Positions 37,566-46,451 of a DNA stretch of 64,000 nucleotides are shown piece after piece. Position numbers and translations under genes: made by a program. Position 1 is the stretch's first letter; every line of letters starts with the position of its first letter. The DNA comes from Candidatus Methanoperedens nitratireducens. Lineage in GTDB: Archaea > Halobacteriota > Methanosarcinia > Methanosarcinales > Methanoperedenaceae. Where the stretch lies: NCBI GenBank assembly GCA_020724545.1, contig DYGR01000011.1:1-64000 (forward strand). The letters run 5' to 3'. The notes under the pieces are model-generated. The model worked only from the letters and a program-made list of their open reading frames with translations. It did no database searches and was not told the origin of the DNA.

Positions 37566-38246
37566 CTACTGAGGCATGATTCCTAAGTTTCGCAACCCTG
37601 AAAGAGGTAAATACTCCTCAATCAGATGCCGCATAGTCTCTGATACTGCATCAAGCTTTCCTGTAAAAAAGTGATCTGCCCCCTCGATTCTTGTGAGCTT
37701 CTTTGGTTCAGGAATCGCTGAATAAAGCCCCCCTATCTTTTCGATTGGTATGAGCTCATCAAGCGTGCCATGGATGAATAGCCTGGGTTTCGGGCAGTCC
37801 ATGAGAAAGCTCATGTCTGCAAAATCAGCAGGCATCCCTATGCCGATCAGTATCTGTACACGCGGATCCTCGCATCCAGCCTTCATGCCAGCCCATGCCC
37901 CGAAGGAGTGTCCTGCGATGAGGATCCGTTTATACTTCCCTGCCATGTAGTTTATGGCTGCCCTTACATCATCCAGCTCGCCAATGCCTCTGTCGTATCT
38001 TCCACTGCTTCTGCCTACCCCCCGGAAGTTGAAGCGCAGGGTGGGTATGCCAAGATCAAGAAAAGCCCGGGAGGCTGTGAACACGACCTTGCTGTGCATC
38101 GAGCCGCCATAGAGGGGATGGGGATGGCAGATAACCGCTGCAGACGCGTATTTTGGTTCATGTACCGGAAGCTCAAGAAGTGCCTCAAGCTTTCCTGCAG
38201 GAGAAGATAGTAAAACCTCTGTGGTCCTGTGATGTAGCTCTGTCAT
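37566..38246 (-). CDS. alpha/beta hydrolase
   Basis: A 226-residue serine hydrolase of the short dienelactone-hydrolase-like group. HPHPLYGGSMHSKVV forms the oxyanion region, LRFNFRGVGRSSG is typical, and the nucleophile Ser is in AGHSFGAWAG. The acid is likely Asp in FIHGTLDELIPI and the base His in EGADHFFTGKL. Cytosolic, no signal peptide. The substrate is unknown. The following minus-strand gene ends 5 bp upstream, so the two are probably co-transcribed. Confidence 0.88.
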   Translation of the reverse strand: MTELHHRTTEVLLSSPAGKLEALLELPVHEPKYASAAVICHPHPLYGGSMHSKVVFTASRAFLDLGIPTLRFNFRGVGRSSGRYDRGIGELDDVRAAINYMAGKYKRILIAGHSFGAWAGMKAGCEDPRVQILIGIGMPADFADMSFLMDCPKPRLFIHGTLDELIPIEKIGGLYSAIPEPKKLTRIEGADHFFTGKLDAVSETMRHLIEEYLPLSGLRNLGIMPQ

Positions 38247-38251
38247 TTTAA

Positions 38252-38725
38252 TTATTTCAGATCTATTCTCTTCTCACAGTATGGGTTTCCTCCGGACATT
38301 GATTTGATGATGCTGTATCTTAATCCCGGATTTACACCCTCACACAGTCCCTGCATAAAGCTATTCCCAAAGCTCTCGCACAGCTTTAGAGGATCTACTC
38401 CTGCCGTTTTCCACTCATGAAAGAAAGGACAGCCTTTAGTATGCACGATAAAGCTGTTATTTGTATTCTCTATTATGCTATGCACGACTGACAGTTCCTG
38501 AAGAAGATTGATATAAATTGCCCCGGCAGCACTTGCATCCTTTCCCTTAAGTCCCTGCGCTTTAATCTGCGCTGCGGCATACTTTGTCCCCAGTTCATAC
38601 TGCGCCTTTGCTATCGCTTCTAGTGCTTCTTCCCCTTCCTTTTCCCAGGTATCTGCCGCATAAGCCGCATATCTCACTGCAGGTCTCTCGCCTGATCTTA
38701 TTTTTGGTTTCCCGATCTCGGTCAT
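38252..38725 (-). CDS. L-2-amino-thiazoline-4-carboxylate hydrolase-like protein
   Basis: A 157-residue protein. The Cys-rich C-terminal half (TKGCPFFHEWKTAGVDPLKLCESFGN, then LCEGVNPGLRYSIIKSMSGGNPYCEKRIDL) resembles the ATC hydrolase family (CP...W...C...NP...G...CE-x-R). The N-terminal half is an Ala-rich helical bundle. The family name comes from a cysteine-forming bacterial enzyme; the archaeal members' reaction is not established. It is upstream of the hydrolase in the same operon. Confidence 0.7.
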   Translation of the reverse strand: MTEIGKPKIRSGERPAVRYAAYAADTWEKEGEEALEAIAKAQYELGTKYAAAQIKAQGLKGKDASAAGAIYINLLQELSVVHSIIENTNNSFIVHTKGCPFFHEWKTAGVDPLKLCESFGNSFMQGLCEGVNPGLRYSIIKSMSGGNPYCEKRIDLK

Positions 38726-38908
38726 CTGGATCTCCTCTATGAATCAATTTTTCGTGCTAATAGGTAGTTATCAATTCATGAGTTAATTACTTAAATCTAA
38801 CTGTTTTTTACGTTGGCACTAACAGAAACAGTTAAACATGATTTTAAACGATGTATAAATCTTACAATATTTTTTAATATCCAGGATTTTTCCAATCCTA
38901 TCGCCAGC

Positions 38909-38968
38909 TTTATATACTATAAGAATGATAGAACCGGACCAATTCATAATTATTATTATGAATTGGTC
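38909..38968 (+). promoter_or_regulatory. TATA box and perfect inverted repeat before the small zinc-finger gene
   Basis: A TATA-like TTTATATA at 38909-38916 predicts transcription from about 38938. A perfect 14-bp inverted repeat with a 4-nt centre follows at 38937-38968 (GACCAATTCATAAT-TATT-ATTATGAATTGGTC, read as two arms). The ribosome-binding site GAAGGTGG begins 2 bp after it. It is either an operator at the start site or a 5' hairpin of the mRNA. Confidence 0.6.
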
Positions 38969-38983
38969 TGAAGGTGGATCAAA

Positions 38984-39124
38984 ATGGATAAGGCTGGAAA
39001 AAATGAGGGATATGGCTATCCGCTAGTCTATGTTTGCACTTTCTGCAGACAGGAATTTTCATCAATAGGTTCGGTGTTTAGTCATATGAGCGAAATGCAC
39101 GATTCTATTCTTAAAAACACATAA
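38984..39124 (+). CDS. small C2H2 zinc-finger protein (46 aa)
   Basis: Begins MDKAGKNEGYGYPLVYVCTFC and ends SILKNT. It carries one classical finger, C-x2-C-x12-H-x4-H (VCTFCRQEF ... VFSHMSEMH). The start is supported by GAAGGTGG 7 bp upstream. Single-finger proteins of this size are common in archaea and are usually DNA-binding regulators. The perfect palindrome just upstream makes autoregulation an attractive guess. Confidence 0.75.
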   Translation: MDKAGKNEGYGYPLVYVCTFCRQEFSSIGSVFSHMSEMHDSILKNT

Positions 39125-39330
39125 AAATAGATTTCTGAAAAACTGAAACTAAAATTCAAATTTTTAAATTTTTTTGTTCATGCAAATGCCGACGCAATTT
39201 TGTTAAAAAGCTGTTTATAAACGATATTAAATCAGAATAAGCTATAATATTTCTTAGAAACCAAGGATAAATTCTATAAACTATAGCTACATTTATATTA
39301 ATAATGTCCCTGTAGACCTATTGGGTGGGC

Positions 39331-39378
39331 ATCTGAAGTGCCGTCCCCCCTGCTTCCACCTATAACGGCACTTCAGAT
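39331..39378. terminator. 14-bp perfect inverted repeat at the end of the YjjX-like gene
   Basis: Arms ATCTGAAGTGCCGT (39331-39344) and ACGGCACTTCAGAT (39365-39378) surround a C-rich 20-nt loop. The right arm includes the last codons of the minus-strand gene, so on that strand it forms a strong hairpin at the stop codon. The sequence between 39125 and 39330 is AT-rich with no gene seen. Confidence 0.5.
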
Positions 39379-39905
39379 TCTTTGTTACTATATAATCCAG
39401 CATTATCTATCTGGATTCTTGCCATTTCCACGGCATATCTTGTATAATCCTTCCGGTTTATCCTTCCTCTGGTCAACCAGCCTATGATGCCTTCCTCGTA
39501 TCCGATATCAGGCTTATCTGAGATAGGCACAAATGCCTGTGAGATCGTTATTCCCTCATCCACTACCCTCTTTGTGCAACCGGGAGGATACTCAAAGGCA
39601 GGCCCAAGACCCAGGTATGTTCTTTTGCCGTCGTATACGGCGCAGCAGCAAAAGTTCATGTACCCGCTATGTGTTTTCGGGACAGGGGCTATACCATCCT
39701 CAATACCTACCGAGTATTTGCAGTCCTCAAATACTGCTTTCGCCCTGAATACCGCACCCTCGATGATCTCATCAAGGTCCAGAGGCTGCTCCCTGACACC
39801 CGAGATGCAGGCAATGCCAATAACCGGATAGGATGGAAAGACCTCCTGCACGGCGTTTATCTTATTTCTATTTAAAGAGGCCACATAGATAACATCATGA
39901 CTCAT
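39360..39905 (-). CDS. inosine/xanthosine triphosphatase (YjjX/DUF84 family)
   Basis: From the preferred start MSHDVIYVASLNRNKINAVQEVF (39905) the protein is 181 residues. The N-terminal VASLNRNKINAV is the nucleotide-binding signature shared with Ham1/Maf-type house-cleaning NTPases. VREQPLDLDEIIEGAVFRAKAVF and SVGIEDGIAP give the metal-binding acidic residues, and VDEGITISQAFVPISDKPDIG completes the pattern. It hydrolyses ITP/XTP to keep damaged purines out of nucleic acids. It lies 8 bp after the 172-residue gene. Confidence 0.87.
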   Translation of the reverse strand: MSHDVIYVASLNRNKINAVQEVFPSYPVIGIACISGVREQPLDLDEIIEGAVFRAKAVFEDCKYSVGIEDGIAPVPKTHSGYMNFCCCAVYDGKRTYLGLGPAFEYPPGCTKRVVDEGITISQAFVPISDKPDIGYEEGIIGWLTRGRINRKDYTRYAVEMARIQIDNAGLYSNKESEVPL

Positions 39906-39913
39906 AATGCAGG

Positions 39914-40432
39914 TTAATTGTTCTTTTTCTTGAAGAATCTGCTGAAATACTTCCATCCTGTCTTGCAAAGATGCGCTCTACCCTGCGGGTCTTCTCTTAC
40001 CCAGTCCATCAGGTAGAAGAACTGAGCTTTATACTCATCCACAGTCTCATGAACAATCAGAGGCGGATTAGGAACACCCAGCCTGCAGAGGTATTCTATA
40101 AAGAGCTTCTCTCCTCTGCGCTGTGCAAGTCCGTCGATCTTGGTTACAGTGAACCTGTATCCCTCATCTTTTAGCCACTCTACAGTTTTATCATGGATAC
40201 AGCCAGAGCATATCTCTATTTCCTCATCTTTTTTGATTTTTAATCTTGTGAATCCCTGCTCTACTATGTCCTTTGCTGAAGTAAGATAGGTCTTCTTTTT
40301 AAAAGTATCTGTGCTGAAATGCTCGATTGGAATTACATCGTAATACAACTCTCCTGTCTCTTCACGCAGGACTATGATTCCTACTCCTCCAACAGGTGTG
40401 CCCCATCCTTGATCGTCTATCTTTACAGTCAT
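39914..40432 (-). CDS. conserved archaeal protein, unknown (172 aa)
   Basis: A 172-residue cytosolic protein starting MTVKIDDQGWGTPVGGVGIIVLREE. The opening beta-hairpin with an acidic residue and Gly-rich turn recalls the first strand pair of an RNase H-like fold, but I cannot confirm this. EIEICSGCIHDKTVEWL has a C-x2-C. The C-terminus is basic (WKYFSRFFKKKNN). It is co-transcribed with the YjjX-like NTPase. Function unknown. Confidence 0.65.
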   Translation of the reverse strand: MTVKIDDQGWGTPVGGVGIIVLREETGELYYDVIPIEHFSTDTFKKKTYLTSAKDIVEQGFTRLKIKKDEEIEICSGCIHDKTVEWLKDEGYRFTVTKIDGLAQRRGEKLFIEYLCRLGVPNPPLIVHETVDEYKAQFFYLMDWVREDPQGRAHLCKTGWKYFSRFFKKKNN

Positions 40433-40490
40433 TGTTTTATTTTGATTGTGCGTTTTTGTATTTAAGTTTTTGTATTTAATTTATTCTACC

Positions 40491-40532
40491 TTATTTCACG
40501 GCTCTCTCAAGAAGGTCACCTATATTCACCAT
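40491..40532 (-). CDS. possible 13-residue leader peptide
   Basis: A mini-frame MVNIGDLLERAVK with GAGGTGG well placed ahead of its ATG, about 60 bp upstream of the 172-residue gene on the same strand. A TATA-like CTTAAATATG lies only a few bases before it. It may be a leader or chance. Confidence 0.2.
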   Translation of the reverse strand: MVNIGDLLERAVK

Positions 40533-40716
40533 ACTGCAACCACCTCATATTTAAGTAATACTTTAGAATTGTTGATCTAAATAGATATATTCTTCCTGTA
40601 TGAGGATTACTTTCAGCCCGCTCTCAAAAGGTTTAAAACGTTATAATGCTTAGGAGAGTGCGATAACTGTGCATCAAATATGGTAAATAATAAAATATGC
40701 ACTGGAGAGAATAGAA

Positions 40717-41694
40717 ATGGCTGAAAGAAAAGGATTAGAGGATTTACCGGGCGTTGGTCCCGCGACGGCAGAGAAGCTAAAAGAAGCAGGTTATGGCTCG
40801 ATAGAGGCCATAGCAGTATCATCATCGTCTGAACTTGCCAGTGTTGCAGATATTGGCGAATCCACTGCTCAAAAGATCATTAATGCGGCACGTCAGGCTG
40901 CGGATGTAGGGGGCTTTGAGACCGGGGATTTAGTGCTTGAGCGCAGGAAACTTGTTGGCAAGATCAGCTTTGGATCCAGGGCTCTGGATGATCTGATGGA
41001 CGGCGGCATTGAGTCCCAGGCAATATCCGAATTCTATGGAGAGTTCGGCTCAGGAAAGACACAGGTAGGGCACCAGATGGCAGTAAATGTGCAACTGCCA
41101 AAGGAAGAGGGGGGCCTTGGAGGTTCAGTGGTGATCATAGATACAGAAAACACCTTCAGACCGGAGAGGATCACCCAGATGGTTATGGGGCTTGCCTCAA
41201 TGAAAGGGGTTGAGTATGACCCCGGGGAATTCCTGAAAAACATTCATGTGGCAAAAGCGTACAATTCAAACCATCAGATACTGCTGGTAGATACGGCTTC
41301 TGAACTTGCGAACAAATTAAAAGATACAGATAAACCTGTGCGACTCTTGGTAGTTGATTCACTTACAGCGCATTTCAGGGCAGAGTATGTGGGACGTGGC
41401 ACGCTGGCGGACAGGCAGCAGAAACTCAACAAGCATATGCATGACCTGATGAAGTTCTCAAACCTGTATAATGCAGCTATCCTTGTAACCAATCAGGTAA
41501 TGTCAAAGCCTGATGCCTTCTTCGGGGACCCGACAAAACCCATCGGCGGCCATATCGTGGGACATACTGCCACGTTCAGATTGTACCTGCGCAAATCCAA
41601 GGGCGAGAAGAGGATTGCAAGACTTGTGGATTCCCCTAACCTGCCCGAGGGAGAGGCTATATTCTCAGTTACCATGGAAGGAATTAAGGATTGA
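40717..41694 (+). CDS. radA: DNA repair and recombination protein RadA
   Basis: A complete 325-residue archaeal RecA-family recombinase. The N-terminal helix-hairpin-helix domain ([19 protein letters not shown]) is followed by the polymerisation motif, Walker [14 protein letters not shown] and Walker [41 protein letters not shown] is the L1/L2 region. GGAGAG precedes the ATG. It forms filaments on single-stranded DNA for homologous recombination. Its stop overlaps the next gene's TTG. Confidence 0.97.
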   Translation: MAERKGLEDLPGVGPATAEKLKEAGYGSIEAIAVSSSSELASVADIGESTAQKIINAARQAADVGGFETGDLVLERRKLVGKISFGSRALDDLMDGGIESQAISEFYGEFGSGKTQVGHQMAVNVQLPKEEGGLGGSVVIIDTENTFRPERITQMVMGLASMKGVEYDPGEFLKNIHVAKAYNSNHQILLVDTASELANKLKDTDKPVRLLVVDSLTAHFRAEYVGRGTLADRQQKLNKHMHDLMKFSNLYNAAILVTNQVMSKPDAFFGDPTKPIGGHIVGHTATFRLYLRKSKGEKRIARLVDSPNLPEGEAIFSVTMEGIKD

Positions 41695-42365
41695 AGGCTA
41701 TTGTAGTTGATGTTGACGGGACTATTACATTCATAGACAGGAGCCTTGATTGCAGGGCGGTCAGGGCGCTTCGATCCCTGAGTGTACCTGTTGTGATCGC
41801 TACAGGAAACGTCCTCTGTTCTGCAAGGGCTATCTCAAAACTTGTGGGAACAAGCGGCATCGTGATCGCAGAGAACGGAGGGGTCGTGGAATGCAATAAA
41901 GTCGAGTATAACACTGCTTACATGAAAGAATGTGAGGAGGCCTTCAATTTCCTGAATGAGCATTTTAATTTTAATCTTGAAAAACTTGACCCTGAGAACA
42001 GGAGAACTGAGATCGGTCTGCGCCGGAATTTTGATGTTGAAAGAGCAAATCTGCTCCTGCAGGAGTATCCCGGGGTTGAGATCGTTGATACCGGCTTTGC
42101 AGTCCATATCAAAAGTAAAATGATTAACAAAGGCACGGGACTTAAACGAATAGCAGAATTGATGGGGCTTGATGCGCAGGATTTTGTTGCCATAGGGGAT
42201 TCGCCCAATGATGCCGAGATGCTGGAATTATCGGGTTTTGGTGTGGCTGTGGGAAATGCACATCCTGAATTAAAGGGGATTGCGGATATGGTTACAAAGG
42301 GTGAGCACGGCGCAGGGGTGGCGGAGGCGGTGCAGTATCTTAAAGAGAAGGGAGAGATAAGATAA
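41691..42365 (+). CDS. phosphoglycolate phosphatase (archaeal HAD-IIB type)
   Basis: A 224-residue HAD phosphatase. The nucleophile motif is [11 protein letters not shown], motif II lies in VPVVIATGN, motif III at [11 protein letters not shown], and motif IV at [13 protein letters not shown]. The C2-type cap and length fit the archaeal phosphoglycolate phosphatase group. Start is TTG at 41691, overlapping the radA stop by 4 bp. A decayed copy of its 3' end lies at 42930-43004. Confidence 0.9.
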   Translation: MKAIVVDVDGTITFIDRSLDCRAVRALRSLSVPVVIATGNVLCSARAISKLVGTSGIVIAENGGVVECNKVEYNTAYMKECEEAFNFLNEHFNFNLEKLDPENRRTEIGLRRNFDVERANLLLQEYPGVEIVDTGFAVHIKSKMINKGTGLKRIAELMGLDAQDFVAIGDSPNDAEMLELSGFGVAVGNAHPELKGIADMVTKGEHGAGVAEAVQYLKEKGEIR

Positions 42366-42436
42366 ATATAGAAGGAATAAGAATTAGGTTTACTTATTAA
42401 AGATTTGCAAGGTATATTGACTAGAAGGTAATAAAC

Positions 42437-42625
42437 GTGAAAGGAGTAAAACAACAGATTATCCGAATGATAGAGGCTCTCCCTGATGACACTACAGTCG
42501 ATGATGTCATGGCAGAACTATATTTTAAACAGCAAATTGATGCTGGTTTGAAGGAGCTTGATGAAGGGAAGGGGATATCCCATGAAGAGGTAGAAAAGCG
42601 GATGTCCAGATGGCTCACAAGATAA
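42437..42625 (+). CDS. antitoxin of a ParE/RelE-type module
   Basis: A 62-residue helical protein: VKQQIIRMIEALPDDTTVDDVMAELYFKQQIDAGLKELDEGKGISHEEVEKRMSRW by parts. The ALPDD-x-T-x-DDVM-x-EL and GISHEEVEKR segments are typical of archaeal antitoxins placed before ParE-type toxins. It overlaps the toxin by 16 bp. Confidence 0.88.
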   Translation: MKGVKQQIIRMIEALPDDTTVDDVMAELYFKQQIDAGLKELDEGKGISHEEVEKRMSRWLTR

Positions 42626-42903
42626 GATGGTCCCCGCGGGCAGCCTCAAGCTTTGAGGAGATATGCAGCTACATTGCCAGAGATTCTGAAGTTTATGCAA
42701 CTCTTTTTGCTAAAAAAATAAATGAAACCATAAAATCTATTCCCCAATTTCCTGAGTCTGGAAGAATCGTACCTGAATATGGGGACGAGAACATACGGGA
42801 AAAGATATACGAAAAATATAGAATCATATATCGCATCAAGGAAGAAGTTATTGAGATTGTGGCTATCTGTCATGGTTCCAAGCTCCTGGATAATATTCTA
42901 TAA
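42610..42903 (+). CDS. ParE/RelE-family toxin
   Basis: A 97-residue toxin: IRWSPRAASSFEEICSYIARDSEVYATLFAKKI, IPQFPESGRIVPEYGDENIREKIYEKYRIIYRI and VIEIVAICHGSKLL show the complete ParE fold. The REK-x-Y-x-YRIIYRI core is the usual active face. Coupled to the antitoxin. Confidence 0.92.
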   Translation: MAHKIRWSPRAASSFEEICSYIARDSEVYATLFAKKINETIKSIPQFPESGRIVPEYGDENIREKIYEKYRIIYRIKEEVIEIVAICHGSKLLDNIL

Positions 42904-42929
42904 AGTGACCATATATGCTGTAGGCATTG

Positions 42930-43004
42930 TTATGAAAGGCGAGTATGGGCAGAGGTGGCGGAAGCTATAAAATATATCAAAGAAAAAATGATGCTAAGAT
43001 AAAT
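42930..43004 (+). pseudogene. decayed duplicate of the phosphoglycolate phosphatase 3' end
   Basis: With one base deleted the sequence reads IVMKGEYG then EVAEAIKYIKEKMMLR and stop. This matches the end of the phosphatase at 42365 ([24 protein letters not shown], stop), and both are followed by a similar ATAAATAT-GAA. The toxin-antitoxin module lies exactly between the two tails. Confidence 0.7.
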
Positions 43005-43208
43005 ATGGAAACAATTAAAAAAGAAGAAGTATTATTTTATATTACCAAAGAAACTATGCAGTATGAGGCAATGCAGAAAATTGGTAGATATTTAACAGAT
43101 GAAGAATTAGACGTTGCAAAAAAAGGACTTGAATGGGGTCTGATGACTGATATAGATACAGTTTATAATGCTATCCTTTTTGAAATGATAAAAGATAAAG
43201 TTCCTTGA
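43005..43208 (+). CDS. small hypothetical protein (67 aa)
   Basis: Begins METIKKEEVLFYITKETMQYEAM and contains KIGRYLTDEELDVAKKGLEWGL, an acidic helical pattern. It could be an antitoxin-like or regulatory protein; no partner is next to it. It converges on dpdA, ending 22 bp from that gene's stop. Family not recognised. Confidence 0.5.
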   Translation: METIKKEEVLFYITKETMQYEAMQKIGRYLTDEELDVAKKGLEWGLMTDIDTVYNAILFEMIKDKVP

Positions 43209-43230
43209 ATTAAGCTTATATTGGAACATA

Positions 43231-44532
43231 TCATATACTTTTTATATGTCGTTCTTCAAGCCACTTTTTCATTTGAGAGAGTCTTTTTCCTATTTTACCA
43301 TCTGCATATAATAATTTAGTATCTCTTGGCAGATTTTTATTAAAACCATCAATAGCCAATGAGTAATCGCTACCTATATTGATAAATATATTTTCGTACT
43401 TTTTATTTGATATCTGTTTTCTGAGCGTCTGTATCACTTTGTTTTTAATAGAGTTTGCAATTTCCTTATTCATTTTCAAGTCATAATCTTCGATATTCTC
43501 ATTTGGTTGAAGCAAACCATATTTTGCTGAAATTATTGCGATATCTAAACTGTTATTATAATTACTACTGTGCATTATTTTTCGTAACACTTTATAAGAA
43601 GGCCCATCGTATCTTTCAATCGCAGGCAAAAGAGTTGAGCTCTTGATTTTTTTTTGTGAGCATGCAAGTATAAGTAAATCGTTAAAAGAGCCATTCAGCT
43701 TTTTATAAATCTTGGTTTCTATGTACTCATGTATTTGTAAGAATCGATCCTTCTGTGCAGCTTCAGCAGTTAAAAACGGTTTTTTTTCGTAATTAAAAAT
43801 CCAGCCCTTATAGTCCCCACCAAATACGTTTAATTCATTGAACTTATCATGCCTCTTGGGATGATAACATCCAAGAACGAAAAGCCAATCATCTGGATAT
43901 TTGTCTCGTATCGTTTTTATGACATTATATAAAAAAGTCTCATCGCGTACTCGCGTATATCGTGCTGTATTCTCCAATTTTTTCAAAAGACCGCCAATAG
44001 CAATATGCTTATACCCCAATTTTTTAAGACCATTATAGCATTCTAAATACTCTTCTGGTGTATTTCCTTGCGCAACACCAATTAATTTAAATGAGTAATC
44101 CTTTTTTTTGTATTCTTTTAAAGCATCTGAGGCGCTTTTAATTGTCTTTTTCTTATCTTTTAAATAATCGATGACTATCCCATAGTCCGCATCCATATTT
44201 TGATAGATTTTAAATAGATCTTTATACGCTCTATCGCAGCCATTTTTCGTAAAAACGCCTGAATCACACGCCCGAATAGTTCTTTTTCTTATCAATGATC
44301 CCGCTGAGCATTTTTTCAAATCATAATTATACGGGCATGATCCATTAATTATGTCACAAAATTCATTATCCGTGCATGGGTATATTTGAAAAAGATCTTG
44401 GAAATGTTTACTTGTGTTTGCATGCCCCATTATCCCAACTTTAACATCGTATTTATGCAGACCAGAGCTTTTTATTATTCTCAAAGAAACCAATCTATCT
44501 GCTACAAAAAAAGGAATAATAGGTTCTTTCAT
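43231..44532 (-). CDS. DpdA-like 7-deazaguanine DNA transglycosylase with DUF6884-type domain
   Basis: A 433-residue protein related to tRNA-guanine transglycosylases but not the housekeeping archaeosine enzyme. TGT-type residues: Asp90 in RACDSGVFTKNG (the DSGGF region), Asp122 in GIVIDYL, GVAQGNTPEEY (152-156), HIAIGGLL (176-183) and a late Asp240 in FGGDYKGW. About residues 285-425 form a second domain (LLILACSQKK, AIERYDGPSYKVLRK, AIISAKYGLL) like the DUF6884 part found with DpdA proteins. DpdA exchanges guanine in DNA for preQ0-type bases. It is third in a minus-strand operon after NurA- and HerA-like genes (23-bp gap). Confidence 0.75.
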   Translation of the reverse strand: MKEPIIPFFVADRLVSLRIIKSSGLHKYDVKVGIMGHANTSKHFQDLFQIYPCTDNEFCDIINGSCPYNYDLKKCSAGSLIRKRTIRACDSGVFTKNGCDRAYKDLFKIYQNMDADYGIVIDYLKDKKKTIKSASDALKEYKKKDYSFKLIGVAQGNTPEEYLECYNGLKKLGYKHIAIGGLLKKLENTARYTRVRDETFLYNVIKTIRDKYPDDWLFVLGCYHPKRHDKFNELNVFGGDYKGWIFNYEKKPFLTAEAAQKDRFLQIHEYIETKIYKKLNGSFNDLLILACSQKKIKSSTLLPAIERYDGPSYKVLRKIMHSSNYNNSLDIAIISAKYGLLQPNENIEDYDLKMNKEIANSIKNKVIQTLRKQISNKKYENIFINIGSDYSLAIDGFNKNLPRDTKLLYADGKIGKRLSQMKKWLEERHIKSI

Positions 44533-44555
44533 TATTCTTCACCTAAAATGATTAT

Positions 44556-46451
44556 TCATTTACTCTTTCCTTTAGCTGCTTGAAGAATCCGTTCATTCGC
44601 ATCATCTGCCACTGTAGGAATTGGAACACCCTTCAATCCTGTGGCATCATGGCTGATTATTAGCCAATTCCCAGGTCTAAATGTGAAAGTTGGAGAGAGT
44701 TGTTCCTCTCCTATTCCAAAAGCTTCTGCCACCCTTTGTCTATCAGTCGAACGCGGTAGTTTGCTCACAAAATAAGTATGTAGATTTCCCATTACCTCCG
44801 TATCTAGCATTGCTGCTCTCTGAGTCGCTATTCCTATGCCTAACCCAAACTTTCTACCCCTTCTGGCTAATGTTACACACAATTCTTTTATTTCGTTCGT
44901 CTCTTCATTTCCGCTATCCAATGGAATAAACAAGTCTGCTTCATCAAATAGGAACAATGTATGAGGTTCTAATTTTCCTTCCCGTCTTCGTGATTCATAA
45001 AGTTCATTGCCAAGAATAGAGCAAAACCTCTTTAAGTCAGAGTCCCGACGAGCTGTAATTATCAGTGTTTGACAAGCTTTTTTGTTGTTTAATGTTTCAA
45101 TTAGTACCTTAGTGGGAATTATAGCACTTGGTGGAATTTCTAAAAGAATGTTCTGTAATCTATTCAAAGAGTTACGTGTTCGCATAATGACGCCCTTGGC
45201 GGTAGAATTTTTTGATTCATTATTTTTTCCACTAAGGCGGTCATCTATAATCGTAAAAACAATTCCTAATCGGTCAATAGCCTGCTTTATAGATTCAGCA
45301 TTTATTGGTGTTTCATCAAAGAATTTTGTCCATTGCATCTCTAATTCTCTGAGTACATCTCTTACAGCATTTCCAGTTCCTGTTTCGATTTGTTCTTGTA
45401 TTTCATCCTTAATCAACATAGATAAAGTTGTTGCAGGCAATGCGATTTTTGTTCGCTTTAATGCTTTAGCAACACCTTTAGACAAATAATTTTGTAAATT
45501 AGGATCACCTTTCAAACGAGCAGGGAGTTTCATCGATCGAAGAAAAAGATCCACAATCTCCAATGGGATTTCATCATCAATATCTTTTAAACATTTTATT
45601 ATAGGAAGTTGTAGAGAATCTGTACCTACATGGATGTATCGCATTTCTTCAGGAGCATTTACAAATCTATCCATTAAGAGTCCAATGTATTCATCATTAG
45701 GATCAATGATGACAACATTGGACTTCTCATTTACATCTACAGAAGATAGTGCTGTAACCATAGATGAGACAAGATTTGATTTTCCAACCCCAGTAAATCC
45801 AAATATTCCAAAATGCGTTGTTAATAAAGCCTCTTTGTTGAGTTTGATATTAATTTCTGCAAATTTTTTATGTACGAATGGGGATTTTGGTTGGTCTTCC
45901 ATTCCCTGATTGATGATTCCATCGACCATTTTCATACTAAGTGGTCTTACTTCTGCCCCTACCATAGGTAAATTTTTTTCATCATCGAGAATTGGCAGTG
46001 ATTCGCTTCTGGGATCATAAAAGAATTGCCAACCAGTAGAAACTGCATGTGAAATAATAGTTGTTGTGGGGTGGAGTGGTCGATCACTTTGTTTTTCCCA
46101 ATCTTCTTTTATTGATCTCATTGATTCAAAAACGTGTCCTGGGTAAGCATCCGTTCCTTGGGAGGCAAAGTGAATGGGATATACCTGAGTAAGTGTCAAT
46201 ACAGAATAAGTCTTAAGATCTTTTTCTGGAGGCGTATAATTTTCAACTGAAACAAGGTCTCCTATCTGAAGAGAATCAAGACCTAATCTGGTATATTGGC
46301 TCCAAAGTTCGAATTCAAATCTCCCTTGTTTATCAGGGGTCGTTCTTACTAATGCGGATCTTGCACCGTACAATCTATTTTCATCAAACGGATTTATACT
46401 CAAATTAACCATCTCTTGATTGCCGTAATGTTTTATAAATTGGATTTGCAC
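44556..46451 (-). CDS. HerA-like DNA translocase ATPase
   Basis: A 631-residue FtsK/HerA-superfamily ATPase starting at GTG. It has an N-terminal HAS-barrel-like domain (about 1-100), Walker A GIFGFTGVGKSN (about 215-226), Walker B TLFLFDEADLF (about 500), sensor region IGIATQRAAML and the arginine-bearing VSKLPRSTDRQRVAEAFGI. HerA forms hexamers that pump DNA toward an associated nuclease. It overlaps the NurA-like gene by 47 bp, which signals a tight complex. It is longer than the housekeeping HerA (about 500 residues) and has no mre11 or rad50 beside it. Confidence 0.88.
   Translation of the reverse strand: MQIQFIKHYGNQEMVNLSINPFDENRLYGARSALVRTTPDKQGRFEFELWSQYTRLGLDSLQIGDLVSVENYTPPEKDLKTYSVLTLTQVYPIHFASQGTDAYPGHVFESMRSIKEDWEKQSDRPLHPTTTIISHAVSTGWQFFYDPRSESLPILDDEKNLPMVGAEVRPLSMKMVDGIINQGMEDQPKSPFVHKKFAEINIKLNKEALLTTHFGIFGFTGVGKSNLVSSMVTALSSVDVNEKSNVVIIDPNDEYIGLLMDRFVNAPEEMRYIHVGTDSLQLPIIKCLKDIDDEIPLEIVDLFLRSMKLPARLKGDPNLQNYLSKGVAKALKRTKIALPATTLSMLIKDEIQEQIETGTGNAVRDVLRELEMQWTKFFDETPINAESIKQAIDRLGIVFTIIDDRLSGKNNESKNSTAKGVIMRTRNSLNRLQNILLEIPPSAIIPTKVLIETLNNKKACQTLIITARRDSDLKRFCSILGNELYESRRREGKLEPHTLFLFDEADLFIPLDSGNEETNEIKELCVTLARRGRKFGLGIGIATQRAAMLDTEVMGNLHTYFVSKLPRSTDRQRVAEAFGIGEEQLSPTFTFRPGNWLIISHDATGLKGVPIPTVADDANERILQAAKGKSK

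Noticed and set aside
43231-44532. Housekeeping archaeosine tRNA-guanine transglycosylase
   Set aside because: The conserved arcTGT blocks and PUA domain are missing. The short N-terminus, spacing and DUF6884-like second domain point to the DpdA group.
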